64,000 bases of DNA from Phaseolus vulgaris (lineage: Eukaryota; Streptophyta; Magnoliopsida; Fabales; Fabaceae), in contig NC_023754.2 of the NCBI RefSeq assembly GCF_000499845.2, forward strand, positions 29,651,869-29,715,868. The letters are read 5' to 3'. Positions within the stretch are counted from its first letter, which is position 1. The number at the start of each line of letters is the position of its first letter. This document shows positions 14,301 through 25,800 of this stretch, one piece after another. Made by a program: the position numbers and the translations under genes. The notes below the pieces were generated by a model. The model was not told the origin of the DNA and searched no databases. It was given only the letters and a program-made list of their open reading frames with translations.

Positions 14301-15200
14301 ACATAAAGATAAAAAATTAAACATGATCAGCAATATTTTCCTGACACAGTTCGGAGAGAGAAACGATAATCAAATATCGTGAGATCTCTTTCTAAATAAA
14401 AGTTGCAACAAAATGCCTTATATATAATCCATGCTACCTCTAAACAGCGTTTCAAATACAGTAGCCTGAACATTCATCCATGCTTCTTTCATTTAAAAGC
14501 TTAAAACATAGCCTTCAAACAATTTAACAGAACGCTTATTATCTAAACGGAAGAAAACACGACACAATGGGGTACCAAAAAAATCATGAAAACGTAAAGC
14601 ACCCATTCGTATATTTAAAATAAAACACAAAGCTAGTTCCAACACTCCAATGCCCAAAAAAGAACTACATTACACAATACCACAAACCTCTCTGGACGAC
14701 GAAACACCGCGAATGAGCCTACGAACAGCGTATCTCACAGACGGAGCACAATTATCCAATCCATCGTCTTTATCCGCTTCCAACTTGAATCCTCCCTCGT
14801 CATTCTCCTTCTCCTCACGCGCATCATAGGCGTCCTGAACCGCCTTCAACTCCGTCACCATTTGTTTCGCAGCGGCTTGCCTCGCCGCCTCGGATGCCCC
14901 CGCCAGGTCCTTGAACACACCAATGTGGAACTCCGGGAGAGCGCCGCCGGCAGTACTAGGAACTGGTTTGGATTCGGAAGCTACAGGCTCGGGTTGCGGG
15001 TGTGATGACGTAAGACGGCGCCCTTTGTCCAAGGCTTTGCGCTTCTTCTTCCTCTCCATTGGCTTGACTGAAGGCTCCTGCTGGCCATCACCGGAGGCGG
15101 CAGTGTTCTTAGATTTCTTGTTGAGCGGTTTGGGAGAATCGTCGGTGGCGAGGGTTTGCTCCTCCGCGACGGAGCTCCTCTTCTTACTGCTACTACCCAT
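8358..15200 (-). CDS. POL5: POL5/MYBBP1A-like nucleolar rDNA transcription and ribosome-biogenesis protein
   Basis: Eight minus-strand exons with GT-AG borders: 15200-14688, 14194-14072, 13988-13791, 13120-12893, 12802-11678, 11042-10758, 9951-9513 and 9196-8358. All phases close, giving 1249 aa. The N-terminus is Lys-rich (MGSSSKKR, then RKKKRKALDKGRR), a likely nucleolar signal. It is followed by the FHIGVFKDLAGASEAARQAA segment and long helical repeats typical of the DNA polymerase phi/MYBBP1A family. Near residue 862 a run of Asp/Glu begins; family members have such an acidic stretch before a basic C-terminal part (here KPFKRQKSASKQ). In yeast and animals these proteins act in rDNA transcription and pre-ribosome formation, not replication. 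An in-frame ATG at 15332 would add 44 residues. I prefer 15200 because a TATA-like tract (15342-15355) places transcription start near or below 15332, and the intervening bases carry telo-boxes. Confidence 0.9.
10640..10757 (-). repeat. Triplicated splice-donor region in the POL5-like gene
   Basis: On the minus strand, GGTTATGATGAAAAAT occurs three times in a row, with the G of each potential GT donor at 10757, 10709 and 10660 (spacing 48 and 49 bp), separated by similar TTTAT..CAACTTTCATTGAA blocks. The first copy overlaps the exon 6 donor used in the gene model. Confidence 0.85.
13610..13620. repeat. Poly-C run in POL5-like intron 3
   Basis: An uninterrupted run of about 11 C on the plus strand (G-run on the transcript) inside the intron between exons 3 and 4. 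It may be length-variable. Confidence 0.8.
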
Positions 15201-15231
15201 TGGTTTTGCGGCGAAAGACGGCGTCGTTGTG

Positions 15232-15252
15232 GGGTTTAGGTTAGGGTTAGGG
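15232..15252 (-). promoter_or_regulatory. Telo-box cluster before the POL5-like gene start
   Basis: On the minus strand, CCCTAACCCTAACCTAAACC lies 32-52 bp before the preferred start codon. Telo-boxes near transcription starts are typical of plant ribosome-biogenesis genes, which fits the role of this protein. If the upstream ATG at 15332 were used, the same bases would code for an Asn-Pro repeat. Confidence 0.5.
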
Positions 15253-15341
15253 TCCGTTTCGATTCTTAAACCTCTCACTCTCGCTTCTCTCCCAACAACG
15301 CTAATGATATTCAAGTCTATGCTTTCTGCCATGTCGGACTC

Positions 15342-15355
15342 TTTTTATTTATTTC
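15342..15355 (-). promoter_or_regulatory. TATA-like tract of the POL5-like gene
   Basis: Minus strand AGAAATAAATAAAAAG lies about 145 bp before the ATG at 15200 and only about 10 bp before the one at 15332. A start site 25-35 bp downstream would exclude or barely include the upstream ATG. Confidence 0.35.
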
Positions 15356-15399
15356 TTTATTTCGAAATACTCCTTTTATTTTTATGAAAAATCTTTTGC

Positions 15400-17460
15400 A
15401 TAAAATAACAATAAATAAATATAAGAGACTTTTTTTTTCTAGTTACAGGAATAATATGTGAAATTACAACTAATTGATATAAAATAAATATTATGTGTGT
15501 TAATTGAGAGTGCAATAAAAATAAAATATTACTTTTTAAGTCGCGTTTTCTAATTTTAAAAAAATAAATATTTATAAAAATTATATACACAATAATAATT
15601 ATAAATTGTAAAAGAATTAATTTTTTTTCTCTATACTGAGAGCTTAAAAAAAGCATATATATATATATATAAATATATTAGCATAACATTATAATTCCTA
15701 TTTTCATTATTTTCCTTTTCTTTTAAAACAAACGCAAATACATTTATATTTTCTATTTTTTTACTATTTATTTGAAACAAACAACTTCGATTTTTTTTAT
15801 ATTTGTTTTTTTTTCCACAACCAAACAGAAGCTTTGAAAACCTTTATCTCACATTATTATCCACCACTAGAAACTTAACACGTGGATTTAAAGAAAAATA
15901 CTCAACCAATAGGTTCAGTAACCATGATACACAGTCACGTCATGATTATTATTTTACATATTAATATATATATATATATAATTTTATTTAATTTTAAAAT
16001 CTTATTTCAGAATTTTAAATTTAAAATCTTATTTAAGAATTTTAAATTTAAAATCAGAGATATTTTATGTCTGCGTTAAATGAAGAAAAATTGAAATATA
16101 AAATGAAGAGAAACTATGAAAAAAATTAAAGGTAAAGAGTATGAGAAATCAATTTCTAATAGTTATATAGAAATAAAAATGATTACGAAATATGGGTTCA
16201 TACTCTCTACTTTAACATTCCTCAGAACTTGTTTAAAAAAAAGCAGAAAAAAATACTTTTTTTCTTATTGGGAAATTAAGTTTTCTGTTTTTTTTCCTTC
16301 AGACTGTGCTTTTTTTCACAGGCAATTTTTCAACATTAACAAACATACTCATTATATTACACCAATTAGTTTTTTTTTTCAACAGTAAATTCAAAACCAA
16401 CTACTTAATTAAAAATAAATGAAATATTTGTCTTTAACGTGTAAATATTACTTTAATCCGATGACACTGAGAGAAACTAAAATATATAATAAAAGTTAAT
16501 TATTTTACCAAACACAAATAAAATTGAATAAATAGATTAATACAACATTTTGTTTCCCTGTTTTTTTTTTCAACCACAGAATATGGAAAAAGACACGACG
16601 TTTTGGAGCTAATTATTCAATAATTACTTATTTTTTATTTAATCAAACTTTAATTTGTTTATAATATTTTTTAGAGAAAGAACACACTTTGAATGTATGT
16701 TTGCTTTTTGGAGGTGATGAAAATTGAGGGTGGGGTGAATAGATATCACCCTGGTTTGCTTTTATAAGAGTATGAAATTGAGAATGAAATTATAAAAAGT
16801 TAAGAGTATTTACATCCTCTTATAATTAAAAAATTAAAAAAAAAAGAATAAAATGAGATAAAAAGACCATGATATCCTTCGTATAATAATATTAATAATA
16901 AAAATTATTATTAATAATAATATATATAACATAATATAATTTAAAAAATCATAAATAATATCAAAATTATTTAAATAAATTAATTTAAGTAATAAAATTA
17001 ATTTAAATTAATAAAATAATAAATTATACTTATATTTAATTACTTATTTAATTTTTATATTTTTTCTTTTATTTATAGATGAAATTTTAAATTATTTTAA
17101 TTAATAAAAGTATGCACAAAATTAATAAAAACATTTTATATATAAGGATAAACTTATAATCTTACAATTTATTGTATTTAAAATAATTAAAATTTTACAA
17201 CTATCATATTATCTCAATAAACTTTCTTCAAACATTCACTTTAACATATCCTAACCCAAACACATTCACTTTTTTAACATATCCTAATCCAAACACATTC
17301 ATTTTTTTCTCATATTTTAATTCAACTTTCCACTCACCAATTCAAAAATTCTAAAAGTATTTGAGTAAAATACTTTACTAAAAGAATAGTTTCATATCTA
17401 TGATACATTTTTTAAAATAAAATTTTAAAAATTTATCAAACTTTGATAGATCAATACTCA
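15400..17460. other. Gene-free AT-rich spacer with short tandem repeats
   Basis: No coding-like segment. Repeats seen are an (AT) run at 15654-15671, a duplicated AAAATCTTATTTxAGAATTTTAAATTT unit at about 15998-16057, and a unit of about 33 bp (ACACATTCACTTTTTTAACA with TATCCTAACC) repeated between 17230 and 17310. The long Ile/Lys/Phe-rich open frames here look like chance products of AT content. Confidence 0.55.
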
Positions 17461-17464
17461 CCAC

Positions 17465-17740
17465 GGTTTTTCTCAATGCAGTTTTATTTTTTCTCAAAAT
17501 AGTGTAATTGGTTTTGATATTTCTTCTGAAAAAAATATTCTATTTCCAGAATAGGTATTTAAGTCGTGCTTATAATACTACAAAAATCGGTTTTTGTAGA
17601 GAATTTGTGAAACTTGATAACGACTTCTCTTGTGTTATCTATTATGGGAAACTTATCTATTATGAAAATATTTTTTTCAGAAAATACCAAAACGAATTGT
17701 ACCATTTAGGAAATAAATCCACGAATGCAAATCGAGCCAA
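17465..17740. mobile_element. Probable foldback/MITE element
   Basis: The segment at about 17503-17541 (TTGGTTTTGATATTTC, TTCTGAAAAAAATATTC) reappears inverted at about 17662-17704 (GAAAATATTTTTTTCAGAAA then TACCAAAACGAATTG). Weaker inverted similarity continues outward, and a near-perfect small palindrome (CTACAAAAATC/GGTTTTTGTAG) sits at 17578-17599. A stem-loop miniature element explains this best. Exact ends and target duplication were not found. Confidence 0.5.
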
Positions 17741-18233
17741 TTTTGATTGTGAATGCGTACTTTTTATTTATTAAAAGCTAATTACATATTTAACCTAAAT
17801 TAATTTTGGTCAATACGAATACGAGTTTCAATTTCTACTAGAAAACGTCTGACATAGTTTGAAGATATATTATATTGAACTAAAAAATTTAATCCTGGAA
17901 AAACTAAATGCATTATTGAATTTTTATAAGGACGAAACTTGATCAAAAGAATCTAATCCTGTAAGTAACAGAAGCAAACTATTGACAGTTTCAGCTTATT
18001 ATGAATCATGGTCATGAACAGAAGCCAAAACTTCGAATATCGTCATTCAAATAGCATAATACTACTACATATTGGAAAGGCCTCAAGGTAAAAAAATGAA
18101 CTCCAACCTTTAGTACAAAAATAAGTAACCTTATATCATATGCTAAATGAAAAAAAAAAGATGATTGATCTCTCTAATTTATGATCTAGACAATACATCA
18201 GAAGAATAAGTGGGATGCAAACCCTTACTCGCC

Positions 18234-21200
18234 TCACTTCTTGACCTCCTCATATTCTGCCTCTGGAGCCTGGTCACCACCACCCTGTGAACCACCGGCT
18301 GAGGAACCACCACTAGAACCACCCGACATGTGCTCCCCAATTTTGGATACAGCTTTGTTTGCAGCGTCAAGCTTTGATTTAATTTCATCAACATTATCCC
18401 CTGACATCGCCTTTCTCAAATCCGAAACTGCATCCTCAATTTCTTTGGCCGTTTCACTGGGAATCTTCTCTCTGTATTCACCTAAACTCTTTTCGATGCT
18501 ATAAGTAGTTGTGTCAGCACTATTTCTAATGTCAATGAGAGTTTTTCTCTCTTGGTCTTTCTGGGCATGCAACTCTGCTTCTTTCACCATCTTTTCAATC
18601 TCATCTTCCGAGAGTCCGCCAGATGACCGAATGGTGATTTGTTGTTCTTTCCCAGTAGACTTATCTTTGGCAGAGACGGTAACAATTCCATTGGCATCAA
18701 TGTCAAACGTGACCTCAATCTGAGGAAGACCTCTGGGAGCAGGAGGGATACCAACAAGGTCAAATTCTCCAAGCATTTTGTTGTCTGAAGCCATTTCCCG
18801 CTCACCTTGTAGCACCTTGATACCTACCTGAGTTTGATTGTCAGCTGCAGTTGAAAAGACCTGAAACAATGATACAAGTCAGAAAAGATTCAACAACATA
18901 GCCATGTACTAAGTTAAAAAGCCTGTATATTTAAACCTTGACTGTCTATATATTACGGTAGATGCACTATTCTTCACGGGGGCCTTTAATTAAACAACAT
19001 TTCATCAACCTCGTGTATATTGACTGTATATGTGTGATTTCCATGTTAAATTAGAAAGAAATTTCTTAAGAAAACGCTAGTAGAATTAAGGATTACCTGA
19101 CTCTTCTTAGTGGGAATAGTAGTGTTGCGGTTGATCAACCTAGTAAAGATACCACCCAAAGTCTCAATACCCAGAGAAAGCGGTGTTACATCCAGGAGTA
19201 GTAGCTCTTTAACATCTCCACGAAGGATACCACCTTGGATTGCCGCCCCCATGGCAACTGCCTCATCAGGGTTTACTCCTTTACTGGGAGATTTTCCAAA
19301 GATATTTAAAACCACCTCTTGGACTTTAGGTACCCTAGTCATCCCTCCAACAAGAAGAACCTCATCAACATCCTTGATAGAGACGTTAGCATCCTTCAAG
19401 CAGCTTTTGCAGGGTGCCTTGGTCCTTTCGATCAAGTGATTTACCAAAGCCTCAAACTTAGATCTAGTCAATGTTATGTTCAGATGCTTAGCACCAGAAG
19501 CATCAGCAGTAATGAAAGGCAGGTTGATCTCAGTTTGAGATGTTGAAGACAGCTCTATCTTAGCTTTCTCAGCAGCTTCACGAAGCCTCTGAAGTGCAAG
19601 CCTGTCCTTTGAAAGGTCAATACTCTCGGTTCTTTTAAATTCGTTCACCAGAAAATCCAACAAGGCATTGTCAAAATCCTCTCCTCCCAAGAAAGTGTCA
19701 CCATTTGTTGCTTTCACCTTAATATGAAGATGTTGTCAGTACAATTTTGTCCTATTATTCATTTTGACAGGTTAAGAAGGAATGGAAGACGTAGAAGAAA
19801 TAAATCAGCATACCTCAAACACACCATTCGAAATTTCTAAGATGGATACATCAAATGTTCCACCTCCAAGGTCAAAAACAGCAATGAGACCCTCCTTGTT
19901 GTTCATCCCGTAAGAAAGTGCAGCAGCAGTGGGTTCATTGATTATTCGCTGCACATCAAGACCTGCAATTCTACCAGCATCTTTTGTTGCCTGCCTCTGA
20001 GCATCATTGAAGTAGGCCGGTACAGTAATTACCGCCTTCGAAACTGACTTTCCAAGATAAGCTTCAGCAGTTTCCTTCATCTTGGTGAGAACAAAGGCAC
20101 CAATTTGGCTAGGAGAATACTGTTGTCCATTAGCCTCAACCCACGCATCACCATTTGGAGCCTTAACAATCTTGAACGGAACCATTTTCATCTCTTTTTG
20201 TGTTTGAGGATCATCAAAGCGTCTACCTATTAGACGCTTGGTACCAAAGACAGTGTTTGTCGGGTTAGTTACGGCTTGACGTTTGGCTGGGGTACCAACA
20301 AGCAGCTCCCCTTTCTGGTTAAAAGCAACCACAGATGGTGTTGTTCTAGCACCCTCCGAATTCTCGATAACTTTGGGGTTCTGAAAAGATATATCTTGAG
20401 TCAGCACAACTAACATATATACACGAACGAACAATCCAAAAGTGAAAACGCATTACTGTTACCTTTCCTTCCATGACGGAAACACATGAATTGGTTGTAC
20501 CTAAATCAATACCAATGACATCATTTCCAGCAGGTCTCGAACTGCGGTGAAGATGAAATCACAGTGAGTAATTTTGATAAACACCAAATGAGTAGGATTA
20601 TTACAAAACCATTACAACAAATCACACCTGAATGGTCGAGCCAAACAAGACCACTTTTGAGCTACATATGCTGGCTTAGTGCTTCCCGTCAACTGCATAA
20701 CAATGCGAAAGTAAAATAAAAATCTTCTTCCAAAACTATAGTTGCCACACATTATTCAGAACAGAACTCAATGGACAACGACAACAACCCGAGTACTTCT
20801 TGGAGTACCCAGAAGTCCAAGAAAATTTAAAAGAAAGGACAACGAGGTTTAAGGTTAGATGTAGAATAAAACAATTAAAGAATTGCTAGAAAAGTAGGCC
20901 ATGATTCATGAAAAACACAGGTTATAATTTATAAAAGCAGTATCATTGAGCAGCTACGAAGTCCACAAAACACGGAAGATTTTGAAAAATCTCGAGCCAG
21001 TACAATAACTGCTTATGTAACCCGTATAAAACTTTTGCATAAAAATCACATTCATAACGCAGCTTCTAAAGAAGCAAATTCAAGGATCTAGAGCATATGT
21101 TCTTCCTTAACCATAAGTTTCTTCACAGCGACACATCGATATCCCACAACCAGGAAAACACTAGATAAAGAATTTCAATATTTCAATAACGAACAAATAG

Positions 21201-21465
21201 AAATCTAAAATTCTAAACAATTAGAGCAAAACCTGATCAAAATGAAGAAATAAATAGCTCAAAACAAAACATAAGGAACAGAAATAGATAAGGCCTGGAG
21301 TAATCAAATCGGAAAAGGTAACATGGAGCAGCCATCAAAACAAGTAATCATATAAATAATGAAAAGAAGAAGGCATGGAAGAGGCGAAGGTGCTACCGAG
21401 CGGTAAGCAGAGAAGGTGGCGGAGGCGACATCGCGGCGGCGGAGAGAGCGGAGCACGGCAGCCAT
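18234..21465 (-). CDS. mtHSP70: Mitochondrial heat shock protein 70 (DnaK-type chaperone)
   Basis: Six minus-strand exons: 21465-21397, 20692-20628, 20541-20463, 20380-19814, 19717-19097 and 18860-18234. All phases close; 675 aa. Residues 1 to about 45 form an Arg/Ser/Ala-rich mitochondrial presequence ([20 protein letters not shown]). The ATPase domain starts at [18 protein letters not shown] (residue 55 on) and contains GDAWVE, a hallmark of mitochondrial Hsp70, plus [13 protein letters not shown] and [14 protein letters not shown]. Exon 6 holds part of the substrate-binding domain and the lid, then a Gly/Ser-rich tail ending [10 protein letters not shown]. It is the matrix chaperone that pulls in imported precursors through TIM23 and folds them with GrpE and DnaJ partners. 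Near 400, [10 protein letters not shown] replaces the EVVSEIFGKS I would expect, a minor oddity. The whole reading frame is intact. Confidence 0.97.
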
Positions 21466-21521
21466 AGCCGGGAGGGAAGATTGATCAGAAGGGAAATGAA
21501 GAGACGAGAAGGTGGTGAGAT

Positions 21522-21561
21522 GGGTTTTTATATCTCTGAGAAGAGAAGGGTTTAGGGTTTT
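21522..21561 (-). promoter_or_regulatory. TATA box and telo-box of the mtHSP70 gene
   Basis: Minus strand TATAAAAACCC (21532-21522) lies about 60 bp before the ATG, and AAACCCTAAACCC (21560-21548) just upstream of it. The spacing suits a transcription start near 21495. Confidence 0.7.
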
Positions 21562-21597
21562 GGTCCTTGTAATGGCAAAAGAAAAAGAAAACGATGT

Positions 21598-21680
21598 CGG
21601 TTCTAGAGGAAGGTGGCAGATTATTCTAGTTCTTCTACTTTGAATGAGAGAGAAACTCAGAGAACGAAGGTTCTAGATGA
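21598..21680 (-). promoter_or_regulatory. Heat-shock-element-like cluster of the mtHSP70 gene
   Basis: GAAGGTTCTAGA at 21666-21677 fits nGAAnnTTCnnGA, a three-unit heat-shock element. A second weaker group (TTCTAGAGGAAG) starts at 21601. Both are 70-150 bp upstream of the TATA box, the usual position for HSF binding. Heat induction is inferred, not shown. Confidence 0.55.
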
Positions 21681-21989
21681 TCTCCCCCAAACGGTGTCGT
21701 GTCAGGGTGTTTGGTTGGGTTATGTGACACGTAGAACTACCCACACAACTCCTTCATTGGTTGTTTTGACATTGTCATAATTCTATAATTAGGCAAAATG
21801 TGATGGAGTACATGTTTATGACACACTAAATACTACTGAATACTATATTTCAAGAAATTATATGTTGCCAATTTTAAGTAGAGAATTTTTTTTTTCTTTC
21901 CATTTTCATATTTAGGAGTAAAAGTGAACTTACTGAAGAAGTAAAAGAAAAATTACCATCCAAGTTTTGAGAAATCCAAAATAAATATA

Positions 21990-22245
21990 ATTTAAAATTT
22001 TTTTAAAATGTAAGATACATATACACAAATTTATATATTATATAGTTATGAATTATATAAACTGATAGTAAAGATTTGTATAGATTTGTATACATAATTA
22101 TGTTTCAGTTTTGTAAAAAAAGATATTTATACGTAATAAATATTTTTTGAATTAGACATGTATGTCAGGTCAACATCCGATACGTATATCCGACACGAAA
22201 ACATCTTAAATGACGTGTCCGACCTCATAGGTCACAAGACAAATT
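21990..22245 (-). repeat. Dispersed repeat R1, copy 1 (minus orientation)
   Basis: Minus strand reads GGTCGGACACGTC, CGTATCGGATG and then GTCTAATTCAAAAAATATTT, matching the copies at 37035 and 56085. The remainder is AT-rich with TATATAATTCATAACTATA-type similarity. It lies between the mtHSP70 promoter and the 3' end of the CorA-like gene. Confidence 0.6.
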
Positions 22246-22839
22246 AAACAATTAATCTTTTTTCTTGAAGTTCGAGTTATTGTATTTTTCACTTCAAGAA
22301 ACATCAAGTATTTATCAGCTAAATTCTACAGACAAAACAAGAAAAGGGGAATTAAAATTTCCCATTGATTAAAGAAAATCGATACCAATTGTTTGACTGT
22401 TTCTCGTGAGAAAAATAGAAATTTATTGTGCAGAAGAATAGTAATTACAATCCCAGGGAAGCAACTTGGCATGGTTATCCATGATCTATTGACAATATTA
22501 GAAACTAAAACCAAAAAAGAAAATTACACTGTACAAGTTTGAAATGAGGCATAACAGAAAGTAATAGATCCACGTCTCCTCTTCTAAACGTGGGGGAGGG
22601 GGACAATGAAAGAATAAGCAACATAGCTTAGCTTTATCACAATCTCCATCTAACTCTATCTGAGAAGGGTGCTTCATGAGAATTTCATTTAGATTTCAGA
22701 TGATTGTTTTGCTGACAACAATTGTCAGTTTATTAAGTTTGTTATGTATGTGTCCTTGAAAAGCAGCTGATAAAATTGCTTTCAAGCGAGTTTAATGTTG
22801 TTCATTCGAAGATGGAATAGGCAATGATGACATGAACCA

Positions 22840-25800
22840 TTAAATCCGAAGATAGCCCCCTCTGTCCTGATCTCCCATTCTAAGTGATCTCCTCAGCAAT
22901 GACTTCCTGTTCAGTGACCAGGTTCTGCTCAGAGCTCTCTTATTTCGCCATGCAGCAGCTACACGGGTATAAATGGCCGGGAAAATGAAGCAGAGTAGTA
23001 CAAGAAATAACATTGCAACGCAGAGTAAGATGACATTGCGGAAACCATCTTTTAGATCTGGGGCATTTTGACCTGTCCATGGAACTCCTCCAACATTCAT
23101 GCCAAAGACTGCAATAAGAGTTCAAAAATAAGAAAAAATCAAACCAGTATGAATAGCCAGTAGATATTGATAACAAAAAGTTCATAACAAATATAAACTG
23201 ATTAAGCATCGGTGGTTAATAAGAGTTGACCGTTGGAGGGAGTGCTTGTGAAGTTTCAGTGACACCAGGTAAATATCGGTGCAAAAGGTTTCATGTTTAC
23301 AGGCAAAACAAATTCACATCCAAACTAATAAATTAGCTTTTAAGTCAAAGGCAAAATGGAAGCGGGTTTTTATTAAGACTAAGATGAATCCAAACATGCA
23401 ATTTGTTGTGGATCATGATTGTGTACTTCTATAAACAAGTAAAAATTAGTGATGTCACACCCCCGTTATGTTTTCCGTTATAACTCTATAAAGGACTTCT
23501 GGAGTCTGGAATATGATCCGTTATTTGATATCGATAACACTGGTGATGGTGATGTGTAATTGTAAAGGAGAAAAGTTGCTTAAAATGTCGGATTAAGATG
23601 TCACGTTGGGGAGAAGAGTTTGTTGAGAGGTGAAAAATAAAACTGAGTTGTGCATGATGGTGGCACCAACTTAAAACGTATCCTTAAAAAGTAAGTCTAA
23701 GTCAAACTGAATTCATAAAACCTGCTGCGAAAAATTATCTCCACTCGTATACTTTTTGGCAAATGGCATTATTTGCCGTCAATGTAAGATTTGAATTTTG
23801 GATAACATGCTGAGTGACCCTTTTAATAGATCTAGAGAAGACCCTTGCAATGTTTTAAGTTTAACAGTCTGTAAATCAAGGATTTGTGTTTATCTGAACA
23901 CATGTAAAAAAGACAAGAAAAAGAAATGTATTGGGTTGAGATGCTCTAACCTCCTGTAATGATTGACAGAGGAAGGAATATTATTGAAAGGAAAGAGAGA
24001 TAATACAGCTTCCTGTTTATTTGCTCCGACTGCCAGCTGTCTAGACTGGCCTGAATTGCTGTGACACGATTTACTATAAACCCTACATTCTCCTTCATCC
24101 TCCTTAACCTCCCAATTAGTTCTTCAAGGGAAACAAGGTCATCACTGGCAAACCATTTTTTTGAAGAGCATTTTTCTTTGACTCGGAGATATACTTGCTC
24201 CCCATGGGCAATCACCTGAATAGAAATTTAATTAATACAAAACCAAAAGGAAATTTAGTCCATACAATTAAATTTTGATTTGATAAATATGAGAACATAT
24301 CATATAGAAACAGTCATGTCATTCCAATCATGGTGAGGGTTCTCATTGACACTCTGTTCTTTCCTTGTTCATTTTCCCCTCTAATACAATAAAGCAGAGA
24401 ATCATTGTCCAGTAACAATTATGTTTACATAAAGCCTAGCTATTTTTTCTTTGAAAGTAAATTTGAGTAAGCTGTTAGAATTGTGACAAAAGGAAAATGG
24501 ACACCCTATTTTCCTGCATGCAGAATGAAGCACGTAACTATCCTTCTAAACCCTCTCTCTCCCAGATCTGTCTGCATTTATGAATTCAAAAGACACCCTT
24601 ATTCAATCTTGATGCCATTGAATATACTATGATGATGAAATTACAATCCTTATGCCTTGATCACAAAACTAAGATGTTTAATTATTCATGATCACTAATA
24701 GAATGAGCTTAAATAAGATTTATTTAAATTACAGCTTGATGCTTTTTTATCAGAGGCAGTGAACAGATGATCGATATAACCTGCAAGAGACGCTGCAAAT
24801 TAATATGCAGTTTGGGGAATCTTCTGTCATCTAGCATTTGTTTCTTCAGAGCATAACCACCTACATTAAGCAGAACAATTGTTCCTTACTCCATCCTATA
24901 AAACCATTACAAAATATCGCACATCGAGGAAGTAGCCCAGAAGAAACTTGAACAAAACATGTTGGAAGCAGAAAATTCAGTTTTCTTTAAGATAAATCAG
25001 AGCTATGCAAGGAATTACTCCCCTATTTTGACTTTTTGGCTAGGGACTGCGGTGTAAACAATAAACAACTTCGTGTGCATCCAAAACAGTCACTTTTTGC
25101 AAACAGTATGCTCTAAAAGGTATTCACGTGGCCTCCTCATTGCATAATAATGGACAAAACATTTAAAGGTACGAATAACTTGCCAAGCATATGATGACCT
25201 CGAACACTACACTTAACAAAGAAAGGACGCACAATGATGCATGTGCAAGGATATCAATGCCTTATTTTGGTGTCAAAATATATTACGTGGGCCTTGAAAT
25301 GTATGGACATATATATAGGCTTTCACAAAATCAATAATCATATTACCATTAAGTAAATGTATGCCTAACTAAGAAAAAATATGAAGCAAATCTTTTGGAC
25401 ATCACACAAAATTTGGTGAAATACATGGATTTCACCCAAAACAAAAAGTGTGTTATTTATTTACATTTCTCTTTTCCCGATAAATAGTTAGTAATTTGTT
25501 CCATCAGATTAATAATCCATTGAGATACACATACACCCCCATTCCATACCTCGTGGATACTGGTACTGCATGGATTTCACCCAAAATAAAAAGTGAGTTG
25601 TTTACATTTCCCTTTTACTGATAACTAGTTAGTAATTTGTTCCATTAGATTAATAGTCCACTGAGATAAATGCAAGAATAAACAAGCCAACAATGAAAAA
25701 ACTAGTAGTGCACCATATAACATCTTTCCAAGGACAAACGTCATTAAGATACTAGATAAAGAAATCATTTAATTCAGTTAACAGGCATGAAAGAAACCAT

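Noticed and set aside
15201..15332. In-frame upstream ATG at 15332 as start of the POL5-like protein (adds 44 residues)
   Set aside because: The added residues are low in Lys, unlike the conserved start, and include an Asn-Pro run made by telo-boxes. A TATA-like tract lies only about 10 bp above that ATG. It cannot be excluded without transcript data.
15882..16388. Open frames of 65 and 90 residues between POL5-like and mtHSP70
   Set aside because: Composition is that of AT-rich simple sequence (Ile, Lys, Phe, Asn), partly made by a duplicated AAAATCTTATTT unit; no conserved motif.
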